From an uncultured Lachnobacterium sp. (GTDB lineage: Bacteria > Bacillota > Clostridia > Lachnospirales > Lachnospiraceae), in contig URSS01000012.1 in the NCBI GenBank assembly GCA_900550545.1, positions 1-62,349 of the forward strand: a DNA stretch of 62,349 bases. The letters are read 5' to 3'. A program made the position numbers and the translations under genes. The notes under the pieces are model-generated. The model saw only the letters and a list, made by a program, of their open reading frames with translations. It had not been told where the DNA came from and ran no database searches. Positions 34,211 through 43,969 of the stretch are shown here, piece by piece (within the stretch, counting starts at the first letter, position 1; every line of letters begins with the position of its first letter).

Positions 34211-36115
34211 TTAGAATTTGAAAACTGCAACGCCATATGCAGGAAGTGGATAAGCGATTGAATATTGTCTTCCATCACACTCTTTTTTCACTGCCCTATA
34301 AGACTCCTTGCGATCCTTATCAGTCCCATTAAACTTTGGATCCTCGCTGTTCAATACCAGCTTATATGTCTTATTTTTCGGTACACCTACACGATAATCC
34401 TCACGTGCCACCGGTGTAAAGTTAATAACAAACAGTAAATTATTCTTACCATTTTTGCTTTTTCGAACAAAGCTGAAAATACTGCGGTCTCTGTCATCTG
34501 CATTGATCCATTCAAATCCTGCCCAACTCGTATCCTGCTCATACATACATGGATTTGACGTGTACAGATGAAGGAGCGCTTTTACCCAATCCTGTACTTT
34601 CTTATGATTCGGATCTTCCAACAAATACCAGTCCAGTTCGCGCGCTTCGCTCCACTCCTGTACCTGTGCGAATTCCTGTCCCATAAACAAAAGCTTTTTG
34701 CCGGAATGTCCCATCATAAATGCATAACCTGCCATAAGGTTCTTAAACTTATCTCCCTCAAGTCCAGGCATCTTGTTCAACATAGAGCATTTCAGGTGTA
34801 CAACCTCGTCATGTGAGAGAACAAGAATATACTTCTCACTCTCGTTATAACTCATGGCAAATGTCATCTTATTGTGATTGTCCTTACGGAAATATGGATC
34901 CAGTTTCATATAATCCAGGAAGTCATGCATCCATCCCATGTTCCACTTATAACTGAAATTCAATCCGTCATCTTCGACCGGACCAGTTACTTTCGGCCAT
35001 GCAGTAGACTCTTCTGCAATCATTACAACGCCCGGATTTCTGCCGAGGATCAATGTATTGATATGCTTAAAGAACTCGATTGCCTCAAGGTTTTTATTTC
35101 CACCATAGATATTTGGAACCCACTGACCGTCTTCCTTACCATAATCCAGATACAACATGGACGCAACCGCATCTACACGCAATCCGTCTACATGGTAATT
35201 TTCTACCCACATCAGAGCACTTCCGATCAGGAAATTCTTAACCTCATTCTTGCTGTAATCAAAAATCTTCGTTCCCCAGTCCGGATGCTCGCCTTTTCTT
35301 GAATCTGCATACTCATAAGTTGCAGTTCCATCAAATTCAACCAGACCATGTGCATCCTTTGGGAAATGCGCTGGAACCCAGTCAAGAATAACACCAATCT
35401 TATTCTTGTGGCATTCATTTACCAGATAAGCAAAATCCTCCGGTGTTCCATAGCGGGAAGTCGGTGCATAGTATCCTGTTACCTGATATCCCCATGAACC
35501 ATCGAACGGATACTCCGAAATTCCCATTAACTCAATATGTGTATACCCCATCTCTTTTACATATGCAATCAGAGATTTTGCCAGATCACGGTAACTGTAA
35601 AAACCATCGTCCTCTCTGCCTGGATGACGCATCCAGGAACCCGGATGTACTTCATAAATTGCCATTGGCTGCTCATAAATCGTTTCCTTTGTAAGCAATG
35701 CTCTGTGCTTCATCCATGTCGTATCTGTCCACTTAAAGTGCGAAATATCCGTTACGATCGAAGCTGTCTCCGGACGAAGCTGTGCATAATTGGCATATGG
35801 ATCTGCTTTATACAAACGTCTTCCATCTCTTGCAATAATCAGATACTTATACATGCATCCGAGCTTTACTCCCGGTACAAAAAGCTCATACACACCCATA
35901 GTATCCGGCTCTACACGATGCATCTCGTGGGAAGTCTCATTCCATCCGTTAAACTCTCCAATGACATATACTCTGTCTGCATGTGGCGCCCATACATCAA
36001 AGCACACACCGGATTCCCCATTTTCTGTCATCACATGTGCACCCATTTTGCGATATATATCATAATGAGTTGCCTGTCCGAACAGATAACAATCCATTTC
36101 TGTAAAATTACTCAT
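34211..36115 (-). CDS. glgB: 1,4-alpha-glucan branching enzyme
   Basis: 634 residues: an N-terminal CBM48 domain (CFDVWAPHADRVYVIGEFNGW, about 37-57), a GH13 barrel and a C-terminal beta domain. Conserved regions are VILDWVPAHFP, DGLRVDAVASML (nucleophile Asp near 310), MIAEESTAWP (acid/base Glu near 366) and VLSHDEVVH. It adds alpha-1,6 branches to glycogen. No other glycogen gene is adjacent, which is unusual. A 67-base gap separates it from the upstream gene. Confidence 0.97.
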   Translation of the reverse strand: MSNFTEMDCYLFGQATHYDIYRKMGAHVMTENGESGVCFDVWAPHADRVYVIGEFNGWNETSHEMHRVEPDTMGVYELFVPGVKLGCMYKYLIIARDGRRLYKADPYANYAQLRPETASIVTDISHFKWTDTTWMKHRALLTKETIYEQPMAIYEVHPGSWMRHPGREDDGFYSYRDLAKSLIAYVKEMGYTHIELMGISEYPFDGSWGYQVTGYYAPTSRYGTPEDFAYLVNECHKNKIGVILDWVPAHFPKDAHGLVEFDGTATYEYADSRKGEHPDWGTKIFDYSKNEVKNFLIGSALMWVENYHVDGLRVDAVASMLYLDYGKEDGQWVPNIYGGNKNLEAIEFFKHINTLILGRNPGVVMIAEESTAWPKVTGPVEDDGLNFSYKWNMGWMHDFLDYMKLDPYFRKDNHNKMTFAMSYNESEKYILVLSHDEVVHLKCSMLNKMPGLEGDKFKNLMAGYAFMMGHSGKKLLFMGQEFAQVQEWSEARELDWYLLEDPNHKKVQDWVKALLHLYTSNPCMYEQDTSWAGFEWINADDRDRSIFSFVRKSKNGKNNLLFVINFTPVAREDYRVGVPKNKTYKLVLNSEDPKFNGTDKDRKESYRAVKKECDGRQYSIAYPLPAYGVAVFKF

Positions 36116-36181
36116 ATACTCTCCTCCACATTCTCTATTTTATGATAACCGATCCATGCTGTTTGTGTGAATCGTTATATG

Positions 36182-38659
36182 TTATTCAAAATCCTTCTCT
36201 CGTAGTACGATGCGATCGTCATCCGTATAACGACTCGCAGTCAGAATACTGATTGCTTTCTTAATACCTCCATGCGCCTCCCGGTCAATGGCTTCATCGA
36301 CAATGTCCTTTACTTCTGTCAGTGTTGTTGCCTGATCCAGTCTCTGGATATTACTGATCCGGTTATATAAAGCAAGTACTGCCATATCGTCAATTTTGTA
36401 TCCAAGCTCCCTCGAATATGATCTGGCAAATGTCACCAGCTCATCATTGGTAAAAATCGGGACGGAAATGCTTTCTGTAAATTTTCTTGCAAATCCTTCA
36501 TCTGATGCCATCAGCTTTCGGATTCCCTTGGATGTTCCCTCAAGAATCACAAATAATCCGCTGGATTCCTGTTCCAACAACAGGGAAAGTGTTACCACAG
36601 AATCCCTGGTCAATTCTTCTGCATTCTCGATAATCAGGCATCCGCCTTCCACCTGTCGGATAATTTCCCCAACGGTCTTTTTATTCAAAGTCTCTGCCTG
36701 AATCTTTCCAACCTTTCCTTCAATCCGTCCGGTTTCCTGCTGCAATACCTTGATGATTGATGTCGCAAGTGTTGTTTTTCCAGTTCCGTGTCCACCTAAA
36801 ATCAGAAGATTTCCGGTAGATGCTGTCTTATCCTGTTCCAGATGTCTGGTTGCTCCAGTAAGTGCCTGTCGAAGCTGCGCTTCCATTCCCTTGACTGGCA
36901 TAAAATAGGAGAATATCGTTTTCTCTTTCTCCGTCAATGTCATAAGCGGTGTCTCCGGCTGAACCGTACCTTGTTTTCCTAAATTCTCCGGTTCTGAAAT
37001 CTCCGGAAGCTTTGTTGTCTTTCCTTTCCAGAAAGAACGCTCTATCTGATTTTTGCGTTTTACAATTAATTGTTCTTCTTCTGCCTCGTCTATGTCCTCT
37101 TCGTCAAAATTACGCATATCCTGTTTTGATTCTGCCTCACTTTCCAGTTGCTTCTCCGGCATAACGTTCTCTTCTGCCGGCACTTCATTTTGTTCTATTG
37201 TATCCCCTTCTGTTTCTGCATCCTCATCGTTTACCATGTCTTCTGTAAACACTTCTTCCAACATCTCCTCCGTTGGAATATCCGTTTCTGACACTTCTTC
37301 CTGTATCTCCTCAGTCGAAATATCGGTCTTTGGCACTTCCTCCACATCTTCTTCAGCGACTGGTTCGGTCACTGTTTCAGCGGTCTGAACTTCCGAAGTT
37401 TTTGTCTCCGGCTGATCCTGTAAATACTCTTCTTCCAACAATTCACGCGGCGTGACACCTGCATCCAGCTTCGGAATCACTCCGGTCAGACGATCCATAA
37501 TATCGCCCGCCTGCTGCAATGCTCTTGCCTTTGCTGATTCGAGTTTTCTCTGCTTTGCCTCTTCCAAAGCGGCCTCTGCTGCACGTCGGGTCTTCTCCCA
37601 CTCACTGAGAACCTCTTCAATCGTGATCTGACCCGTAATCTGATGCTCGACCAATGTCTTATCATCCATGACCATACTCATCTGACCATCGGAATCCTCT
37701 CCCAGCATCTCCTTGAAATTCATCTTGAGGGAGCCATCGATCTCCTCATCTGTCTCAATATGTTCATCGGATTGTTCTTGTTTCTCTTCCTCTTTTGGCA
37801 GCTTAAGATATGGAATTTCCTCCACGATCTTGTTAATGTTGTCCATGGTATCGGTTACGGTTTCTTTCTCCGTAGCCTCCATGATCTGCTGCATGCCCTT
37901 GGCAATTTCCTGCTGAAGATTTACTGTGTTAAAGCGTTCCGAATTTACTTTGACCGGTGGAATTACTACTGGTTCATGTTCGTACTCTCCAGCATTTTTC
38001 ATCTCCTCCACATCGATATGTGTCAGTCCATCTCTGGACTCTTTTTCTTTGCGGAACGTTCGGTATTTGTCTTCCTGCGCTTTCGTCAGTGGCTGATAAA
38101 GCATCTTCAATTCCAAAGCCCGTTCCACATATGGGCCATCGCCAAACCAGAGTATCAGCTCATCACAGGCTTCAATGCACTTGTCGCTCATACCTGCTTT
38201 GTGATACAGATAAGCCAACTCATAGGCCCATTCTTCGGTGTATTCCTGTTCCTTCAGTTCCTCAAGGATGGGAATCAGTTCTTTGTAAGAAGCCCCCTCC
38301 GCTTTCTTGATATCATAACGGAGCACGTATTTCAAGCTGTCCCGCGGAGCAATCTCCACAAATTCCTGATAGTAATCTTCTGCACCTTCGTAATCACCCA
38401 TCTTGATTGCGACTTCTGCAAGACGATAGATGATCATACGACCAATCGGCGAACGGTCATATGCCAGCAGCAATACTTCCCGGCTGTCCTCGTATCTTTC
38501 TGTCTTCTCGTAAATTTCTCCGGCTTTCACCAAAGCGTTTACATTCTTTATTTTGTTCCAGTTTATTGTATCTGCAATATCCGCTGCATCTTCATACTTC
38601 TCTTCTGCATAAAGAGACTTCATCTGATCCAGTTTCAAATTGTATTCATATTTATCCAT
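36182..38659 (-). CDS. TPR-repeat protein with C-terminal AAA+ ATPase domain
   Basis: 825 residues. Tetratricopeptide-like repeats cover about 1-215, an acidic Glu/Thr/Val-rich low-complexity region about 230-560, and an AAA+ domain the last 230 residues, with Walker A (GGHGTGKTTLATSI), a Walker-B-like segment (GCLIIENAEEL) and a sensor-1-like GLFVILEGTSK. It has no membrane segment. The layout recalls CbxX/CfxQ-like and type VII-associated ATPases, but the family is not certain. Start 38659 follows CGAGGTG; promoter TTGACA-N17-TATACT is just upstream. Confidence 0.8.
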   Translation of the reverse strand: MDKYEYNLKLDQMKSLYAEEKYEDAADIADTINWNKIKNVNALVKAGEIYEKTERYEDSREVLLLAYDRSPIGRMIIYRLAEVAIKMGDYEGAEDYYQEFVEIAPRDSLKYVLRYDIKKAEGASYKELIPILEELKEQEYTEEWAYELAYLYHKAGMSDKCIEACDELILWFGDGPYVERALELKMLYQPLTKAQEDKYRTFRKEKESRDGLTHIDVEEMKNAGEYEHEPVVIPPVKVNSERFNTVNLQQEIAKGMQQIMEATEKETVTDTMDNINKIVEEIPYLKLPKEEEKQEQSDEHIETDEEIDGSLKMNFKEMLGEDSDGQMSMVMDDKTLVEHQITGQITIEEVLSEWEKTRRAAEAALEEAKQRKLESAKARALQQAGDIMDRLTGVIPKLDAGVTPRELLEEEYLQDQPETKTSEVQTAETVTEPVAEEDVEEVPKTDISTEEIQEEVSETDIPTEEMLEEVFTEDMVNDEDAETEGDTIEQNEVPAEENVMPEKQLESEAESKQDMRNFDEEDIDEAEEEQLIVKRKNQIERSFWKGKTTKLPEISEPENLGKQGTVQPETPLMTLTEKEKTIFSYFMPVKGMEAQLRQALTGATRHLEQDKTASTGNLLILGGHGTGKTTLATSIIKVLQQETGRIEGKVGKIQAETLNKKTVGEIIRQVEGGCLIIENAEELTRDSVVTLSLLLEQESSGLFVILEGTSKGIRKLMASDEGFARKFTESISVPIFTNDELVTFARSYSRELGYKIDDMAVLALYNRISNIQRLDQATTLTEVKDIVDEAIDREAHGGIKKAISILTASRYTDDDRIVLREKDFE

Positions 38660-38737
38660 TAGCACCTCGAAATATCTTCCAAATCCTCTCACAACTTGGA
38701 TTTCTCTAGTCAAAATAGGTCTTGCTATCTAATTTTT

Positions 38738-38766
38738 AGTATACCATAGGCACCATATAGTGTCAA
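38738..38766 (-). promoter_or_regulatory. Sigma-A promoter of the TPR-AAA gene
   Basis: Minus strand: TTGACA (38766-38761), 17 bases, TATACT (38743-38738). It lies between the upstream terminator and the TPR-AAA start. Confidence 0.75.
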
Positions 38767-38783
38767 AAAATAAAGACAAAAAA

Positions 38784-38822
38784 AGCATTGGGAAAATGCA
38801 ATTTCTGCATTTCTCCAACACT
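38784..38822 (-). terminator. Terminator of the AI-2E family gene
   Basis: On the minus strand two 17-base arms (38822-38806 and 38800-38784) pair over a five-base loop, with G-U pairs and one mismatch, and run into TTTTTTTGTC. It is 12 bases past the stop codon. Confidence 0.85.
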
Positions 38823-38834
38823 TCTTTTTAGCGT

Positions 38835-40196
38835 TTATTTCTCAACATTTTTGTTGTCAACGTCTTCTTTCTTCGCTGTGTTTTGTTTTTTCTTTTTTGT
38901 CTCCTTATATAACTGAAATTCTCTTGTATTTTCATCGATTCTTGCGACTTTCACATAATCTGCAGTCATTACCGGGAGCTGCTTTTTGGCAACGCCATGG
39001 TTTACCAGTCTACGCACAATATAGTACATCAATGCAAACACCGGAACTCCAAGGAGCATTCCAAGGAATCCAAACATACCGCCACCGATCAGAATTGCGA
39101 ACATGACCCAGAAAGAGGTAAGTCCTGTAGAATTTCCAAGAATCTTTGGCCCGATAATGTTTCCATCGACCTGTTGCAGTACAATGATGAAAATCAGCAG
39201 ATACAGTGCGTGCCATGGACTTTGAATCACTACCAGCAGCAATGCAGGCACCGCACCAATGAACGGTCCAAACAATGGTATAATGTTCGTCACACCAATA
39301 ATAACAGAAACCAACATCGTATCCGGGATTCGTAAAATAGAGCATCCCACATAACAGATCACACCGATAATAGCCGAATCAATGATTTTTCCAATGATAA
39401 ATCCACCAAAAATATCATTTGCCTTATGCATGGTCTCTACAATAATGTTGCCCTGCTTCGGCTTAAAAACCGCATAGACCACTTTCTTGCTCTGCCCGAT
39501 CAGGCGCTCCTTGATCATCAGGACATAAACTGCCACAATAATTCCAATAACAAAATTGAACATTGCTTTTACCATATTGATGACACCGGACGTAATCTGA
39601 ATCAGATAAGTCCGTGCCTGCGGTAACAAGGTCTTTGTTGCCCAGTTCTCTACATAATCTGTCAATTTTGTCAGAACATCACCAATCGTATCTGCCACTT
39701 CATAATTTCCAAGATGGCCTTCCTGCATCATTTTAACAAGATTGGCAACATTTGCCGGCAAAGTATCTACAATTCCCATAATGCTGTTAATTACCGATGG
39801 AACAATGGCTGCAATCAAAAGCACGATCACGACAATCAGGAAAATGATGGAACACGTAATCGCAATTCCACGTGCCACCTTCCTTGCTTTCTGATCTGTC
39901 TTCATCCTGTCTTTGAACAGCCGATACAAATGCCGTTCAAAAAATTTCATCACCGGATTTAAAAGATATGCCAGCACAAGACCAATGATGATTGGCTGCG
40001 CTGCAGAAATCACTTTATGCCATCCGTTTGCAAATCCCTGATATCGTAAAACACTAAAGAAAAACAGAATACAGCAGACAAATGTGATAAACACCATCAC
40101 CCCAATCTTGGCAAGATGGATGCTCTCACGTCTGCCGTCCATTTTTTCTTTTTCCTGCGTCTGTGTTACTTTTTCCTTTTCTGTATCATTCAACAC
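38835..40196 (-). CDS. AI-2E family membrane transporter
   Basis: 453 residues. After a charged N-terminal tail come about eight membrane helices in the AI-2E (PF01594) pattern: LRYQGFANGW and IIGLVLAYLLNPVMKFFERHLY early, and the diagnostic IGVTNIIPLFGPFIGAVPALLLVV and DGNIIGPKILGNSTGLTSFWVMFAILIGG late. Members range from putative autoinducer exporters to sodium/proton antiporters and YtvI-like sporulation proteins; the substrate cannot be told from sequence. The C-terminus is lysine-rich. It starts ten bases after the aconitase-family gene stops. Confidence 0.93.
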   Translation of the reverse strand: MLNDTEKEKVTQTQEKEKMDGRRESIHLAKIGVMVFITFVCCILFFFSVLRYQGFANGWHKVISAAQPIIIGLVLAYLLNPVMKFFERHLYRLFKDRMKTDQKARKVARGIAITCSIIFLIVVIVLLIAAIVPSVINSIMGIVDTLPANVANLVKMMQEGHLGNYEVADTIGDVLTKLTDYVENWATKTLLPQARTYLIQITSGVINMVKAMFNFVIGIIVAVYVLMIKERLIGQSKKVVYAVFKPKQGNIIVETMHKANDIFGGFIIGKIIDSAIIGVICYVGCSILRIPDTMLVSVIIGVTNIIPLFGPFIGAVPALLLVVIQSPWHALYLLIFIIVLQQVDGNIIGPKILGNSTGLTSFWVMFAILIGGGMFGFLGMLLGVPVFALMYYIVRRLVNHGVAKKQLPVMTADYVKVARIDENTREFQLYKETKKKKQNTAKKEDVDNKNVEK

Positions 40197-40205
40197 AGAA
40201 TCCTC

Positions 40206-42491
40206 CTAACCGCGATAGTAGTTAATGAGACAACCCTTTAGGATAATCTCTTTCTCATCCGGAGTAAGCGCACCCATCTTAAGTGTAAATGGTTTCAGCT
40301 CGCCGTCTTTTACTACATAGGCTTCAAATTCACTCTTTCCTTCTTCTACCGCAGTGCGGATATTTGGAAGGAACAGATAATCCAGATTCTTGAATGGAAG
40401 TTCTCCCTCGTCAATGATGAATGGAAGCATTCCCCAGTTAATCAGGTTCGAACGATATCTCTTGGTTGCATATTCATTGGCAATATTTGCCCAGCCACCA
40501 AGTACCTTCTGGCAGGATGCAGCCTGCTCACGGGCAGAACCATCACCTGGCTTCACAGCGAAAATTGTGCTACCAAATCCAACATTCTTGCGGCTTACAT
40601 CGCTGAACTTTGTCTTAATGGTATCCATGACAGCCTTAACTTCCGGTACAACACTTGCAGGGCAGGTATCTGCTTCTACAGCCTTCTGTGCCTTCTGGAT
40701 TTCCTTTGCACGGCCAACGTACTCCGGATCCTTTCTGGAAAGTGCGAACTCTGCCAGTCCCAATGGGTTGGAACGGAAAGAAGAAGTCTCACCGGAAGGA
40801 ATTAGTTCATCGGTTGTTGTAACCGGATCATGAATTTCAGAAACAACTTTCAATACCATATTTTCCGGTAATGCACTCATTGCCGGCCAGTCTTTGATGT
40901 TTGGACCAAACTGGATCTCAACGCTTGGATCTGCAACACCCTTGCTGTCAAATACACGATTCTCATAAATTGTCTTGTCAAAGAAATACTTTGGTTTTGA
41001 GAAGTTTACATCCATGTCTGCTGCAGATGTCAGATATCCCTTATTTGCTGCAGTTGCTGCAATAGAACGTGCATCCATAAGTGCAACAGAAGCCACCTGA
41101 CCATTCTGTACCTTAGATCCCTCACGGTTCGGGAAGTTACGTGTAGAATGACGGATAGAAAATGCGTTGTTTGCAGGTGTATCTCCGGCACCAAAGCATG
41201 GTCCGCAGAATGCAGTCTTTACGATGGCTCCGGTAGCAAGAAGGTTTGCTACAACACCATTCTTTACTAATTCCATATAAATTGGAGTAGATGCAGGATA
41301 TACGCTAAGCGTAAATTCATCAGCTCCGATAGATGCTCCCTTTAAAATATCAGCAGCATCACAGATATTCTCAAATCCACCACCGGCACATCCGGCAATA
41401 ATTCCCTGATCAACATAAAGTCTTCCATTCTTTACTTTACTCTTCAAATCCAGCTTCACCTTTCCATCAAAGCTGACCTGTGCGCGCTTCTCACAGTCAT
41501 CAAGAATGTCCATAAGGTTTGCATTCAGCTCGTCGATCGTGTAAGTGTTGCTTGGATGGAATGGCATAGCGATCATTGGCTTGATGGTACTTAAGTCAAT
41601 CTCGATAAAGCTGTCGTAGAATGCAACTTCACCCGGATTCAACTCCTTATAGTCTTCTTCTCTTCCATGAATCTCATAGAACTCTTTTACCTTGTCATCT
41701 GTTCTCCAGATAGAAGAAAGACAGGTTGTCTCTGTTGTCATTACGTCAACACCGATACGGTAATCCACGCTTAAGTTTGCGACACCAGGTCCGACAAACT
41801 CCATGACTTTATTCTTAACAAATCCATTTGCAAATACTTCACCGATAATTGCAAGTGCGATATCCTGTGGACCAACGCCCTTCATTGGCTCACCAGTCAG
41901 GTAAATACCTACAACACCTGGCATATCAATATCGTATGTCTTGTTCAAAAGCTGCTTAACCAGCTCCGGTCCACCTTCTCCGACTGCCATGGTTCCAAGT
42001 GCACCATAACGTGTATGAGAGTCCGATCCAAGGATCATCTTTCCACCGCCGGCAAGCATCTCTCTTGCAAACTGATGGATAACTGCCTGATGTGGTGGGA
42101 CGTAGATTCCGCCATATTTCTTTGCACAGGTCAGTCCAAACATATGATCATCTTCATTGATGGTTCCTCCTACCGCACAAAGACTGTTATGACAGTTTGT
42201 CAGTACATATGGAATCGGGAATTTCTCAAGTCCGGATGCACGTGCTGTCTGAATAATACCTACGAATGTAATATCGTGAGATGTCAGTTTATCAAATTTA
42301 ATCTGGAGTTTTTCCATATTCCCAGATGTATTATGGTCTTTTAAAATGCCGTAAGCGATGGTTTCTTTCTTTGCTTCTTCTGCAGAAATCTGCTTTCCGG
42401 TCTTACTTGCTACTGCTGCAACAGCTTCCGGGGAATTGATTACTATGTCTTTTCCCTGAATCAGATATGCGCCATTTTCATAAAGTTTCAT
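40206..42491 (-). CDS. Aconitate hydratase family enzyme
   Basis: 761 residues with the full aconitase layout. The [4Fe-4S] cysteines are in TAFCGPCFGAGDTPANNAFS (CxxC) and an earlier AGCAGGGFEN; GSDSHTRYGALGTMAVGEGG holds the substrate serine and histidine region, and NSIRHSTRNFPNREGSK-type residues (RHSTRNFPNREG) follow. A C-terminal swivel domain carries YRSNLINWGMLPF. It isomerises citrate through cis-aconitate, supplying 2-oxoglutarate for glutamate. Many clostridial copies are annotated only as hydratase; a homoaconitase-like substrate is possible. It has its own promoter. Confidence 0.92.
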   Translation of the reverse strand: MKLYENGAYLIQGKDIVINSPEAVAAVASKTGKQISAEEAKKETIAYGILKDHNTSGNMEKLQIKFDKLTSHDITFVGIIQTARASGLEKFPIPYVLTNCHNSLCAVGGTINEDDHMFGLTCAKKYGGIYVPPHQAVIHQFAREMLAGGGKMILGSDSHTRYGALGTMAVGEGGPELVKQLLNKTYDIDMPGVVGIYLTGEPMKGVGPQDIALAIIGEVFANGFVKNKVMEFVGPGVANLSVDYRIGVDVMTTETTCLSSIWRTDDKVKEFYEIHGREEDYKELNPGEVAFYDSFIEIDLSTIKPMIAMPFHPSNTYTIDELNANLMDILDDCEKRAQVSFDGKVKLDLKSKVKNGRLYVDQGIIAGCAGGGFENICDAADILKGASIGADEFTLSVYPASTPIYMELVKNGVVANLLATGAIVKTAFCGPCFGAGDTPANNAFSIRHSTRNFPNREGSKVQNGQVASVALMDARSIAATAANKGYLTSAADMDVNFSKPKYFFDKTIYENRVFDSKGVADPSVEIQFGPNIKDWPAMSALPENMVLKVVSEIHDPVTTTDELIPSGETSSFRSNPLGLAEFALSRKDPEYVGRAKEIQKAQKAVEADTCPASVVPEVKAVMDTIKTKFSDVSRKNVGFGSTIFAVKPGDGSAREQAASCQKVLGGWANIANEYATKRYRSNLINWGMLPFIIDEGELPFKNLDYLFLPNIRTAVEEGKSEFEAYVVKDGELKPFTLKMGALTPDEKEIILKGCLINYYRG

Positions 42492-42530
42492 TTTTTTCCT
42501 CCTTGTACGTATCTAAACCAGTTAGTTTGA

Positions 42531-42559
42531 ATTATATCTGTTGCCCGCTCTGAAATCAA
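42531..42559 (-). promoter_or_regulatory. Sigma-A promoter of the aconitase-family gene
   Basis: Minus strand: TTGATT (42559-42554), 17 bases, TATAAT (42536-42531). Confidence 0.75.
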
Positions 42560-42574
42560 GCATTCCCACAGATT

Positions 42575-43963
42575 TTATAAGTTGTTCAGAATTTCAAATT
42601 GAATTTTTGCAATAAACAGGTCCCCATCTGTCTGAATCTTAAACTCGCCACCCATAAGATTCGTGAGGTTTTTGGCAATGGATAAGCCAAGTCCGCTTCC
42701 CTCCGTGGTACGTGACACATCCCCCCGGACAAAACGGGCTGTCAGATCCTTCCCACCTTCCTGCTTCTCCGGCAGTGGATTCTTTGAGATATTCTTTATG
42801 GTAAATACAGCTGTGGTATCTTCAACTTCAAGCTCCACATACACCCTCGTGTTCTCCAATGCATATTTTGCAGCATTTGTGTATAAATTTTCAATTGCAC
42901 GGTACAGCTGACGCCCATCCGCATTGACAAGTACCGCCTGCTTCGGAAGTTTTGTCACAATCGTAAGGCCTCTTGCTTCAAAACGCTCGTTAAATTCTCC
43001 GCCTGTCTGGTAGATCAGTTCCACCATATCGATTGTCTGCATCTCCAGATGCACATTTCCCGAAGTAATCTTGGACACTTCCACGAGATCTTCTGTCAAT
43101 TGCTTGAGTCTTTGGGACTTTTCATCTAAGATGCGGATATAATTCCGTGCATTTTCATTTTCCAAGTTTTCACGTTTGAGCAGATCCACATAATTGACAA
43201 TCGAGGTAAGCGGCGTCTTGATATCATGAGATACGTTAGTAATAAGATCCGCTTTGATGCGCTCATTTCTTATACGCTCCATGACGGCCTCACTCAGTCC
43301 TTCACGAATACTGTTTACCGCGATGGCAATATCCCGTTCCTGCCCCTGAAAATCATCCACATTCAATGTGGTATCCAATGCGCCTTTGGAGATCTCCTCG
43401 ATTGCATTCTGTATCTCATAACGCTCTCTTGCCTTACGGGTATAATAGCGCGGATTTTGTTTGGAAGATATCACTTCCCGGGCAAATACAATCCCCTGAT
43501 AAATCAGGCTGTGTGTCAAAAGTGTATTGCTTTTTGCCTTGCGCACAATGCTCAGATAGAAAAACAGAAAGACAACGTCAGCCAAATAGCCGAGAGTTCC
43601 CACCGCCACAAGCAGTCCGGAAAATTCGAAATCCATTCTTCCAATTCCCCGGCATACATAAATTGCTCTATATAGTAAAAAGCCAAATACCAGCAACTGA
43701 ATATCCGTATAAATCCGATCCGCAAAGTTCAGATACACCTCAGGGTCATCGGCTCCATGCCTTCCCGTAACACTTGTCAGATATGCCAGCATCACAAAAC
43801 TGCCCACCAATCCAATAACGATCAACGTACTCAGTCCCGCTATTCCTTTGATATGGTGTGCGATATCATATCCGACCCCATACAAAGAACATACCATCAA
43901 CACAAAGAACATCTGATGGATCACGATTGCCGCGCCTTTGATTCCATTTGAATATTCCTTCAT
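42575..43963 (-). CDS. Membrane sensor histidine kinase
   Basis: 462 residues. Four membrane helices occupy about 10-150 with only short loops outside, so the signal is probably sensed within or at the membrane. A linker (about 175-225) leads to HisKA with the phosphorylated His in SHDIKTPLTSIV (near 247) and HATPase_c with the N box NLYTNAAKYA (near 358) and G box GSGLGLSIAKNL (near 428). It follows the response regulator by six bases. No gene in the window is a certain target. Confidence 0.95.
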   Translation of the reverse strand: MKEYSNGIKGAAIVIHQMFFVLMVCSLYGVGYDIAHHIKGIAGLSTLIVIGLVGSFVMLAYLTSVTGRHGADDPEVYLNFADRIYTDIQLLVFGFLLYRAIYVCRGIGRMDFEFSGLLVAVGTLGYLADVVFLFFYLSIVRKAKSNTLLTHSLIYQGIVFAREVISSKQNPRYYTRKARERYEIQNAIEEISKGALDTTLNVDDFQGQERDIAIAVNSIREGLSEAVMERIRNERIKADLITNVSHDIKTPLTSIVNYVDLLKRENLENENARNYIRILDEKSQRLKQLTEDLVEVSKITSGNVHLEMQTIDMVELIYQTGGEFNERFEARGLTIVTKLPKQAVLVNADGRQLYRAIENLYTNAAKYALENTRVYVELEVEDTTAVFTIKNISKNPLPEKQEGGKDLTARFVRGDVSRTTEGSGLGLSIAKNLTNLMGGEFKIQTDGDLFIAKIQFEILNNL

Positions 43964-43969
43964 AGGCGG

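Noticed and set aside
37643..38662. A 339-codon plus-strand frame opposite the TPR-AAA gene
   Set aside because: It mirrors the acidic and TPR coding sequence of the true gene, is Phe/Leu/His/Cys-rich, and has no ribosome binding site or recognisable domain.
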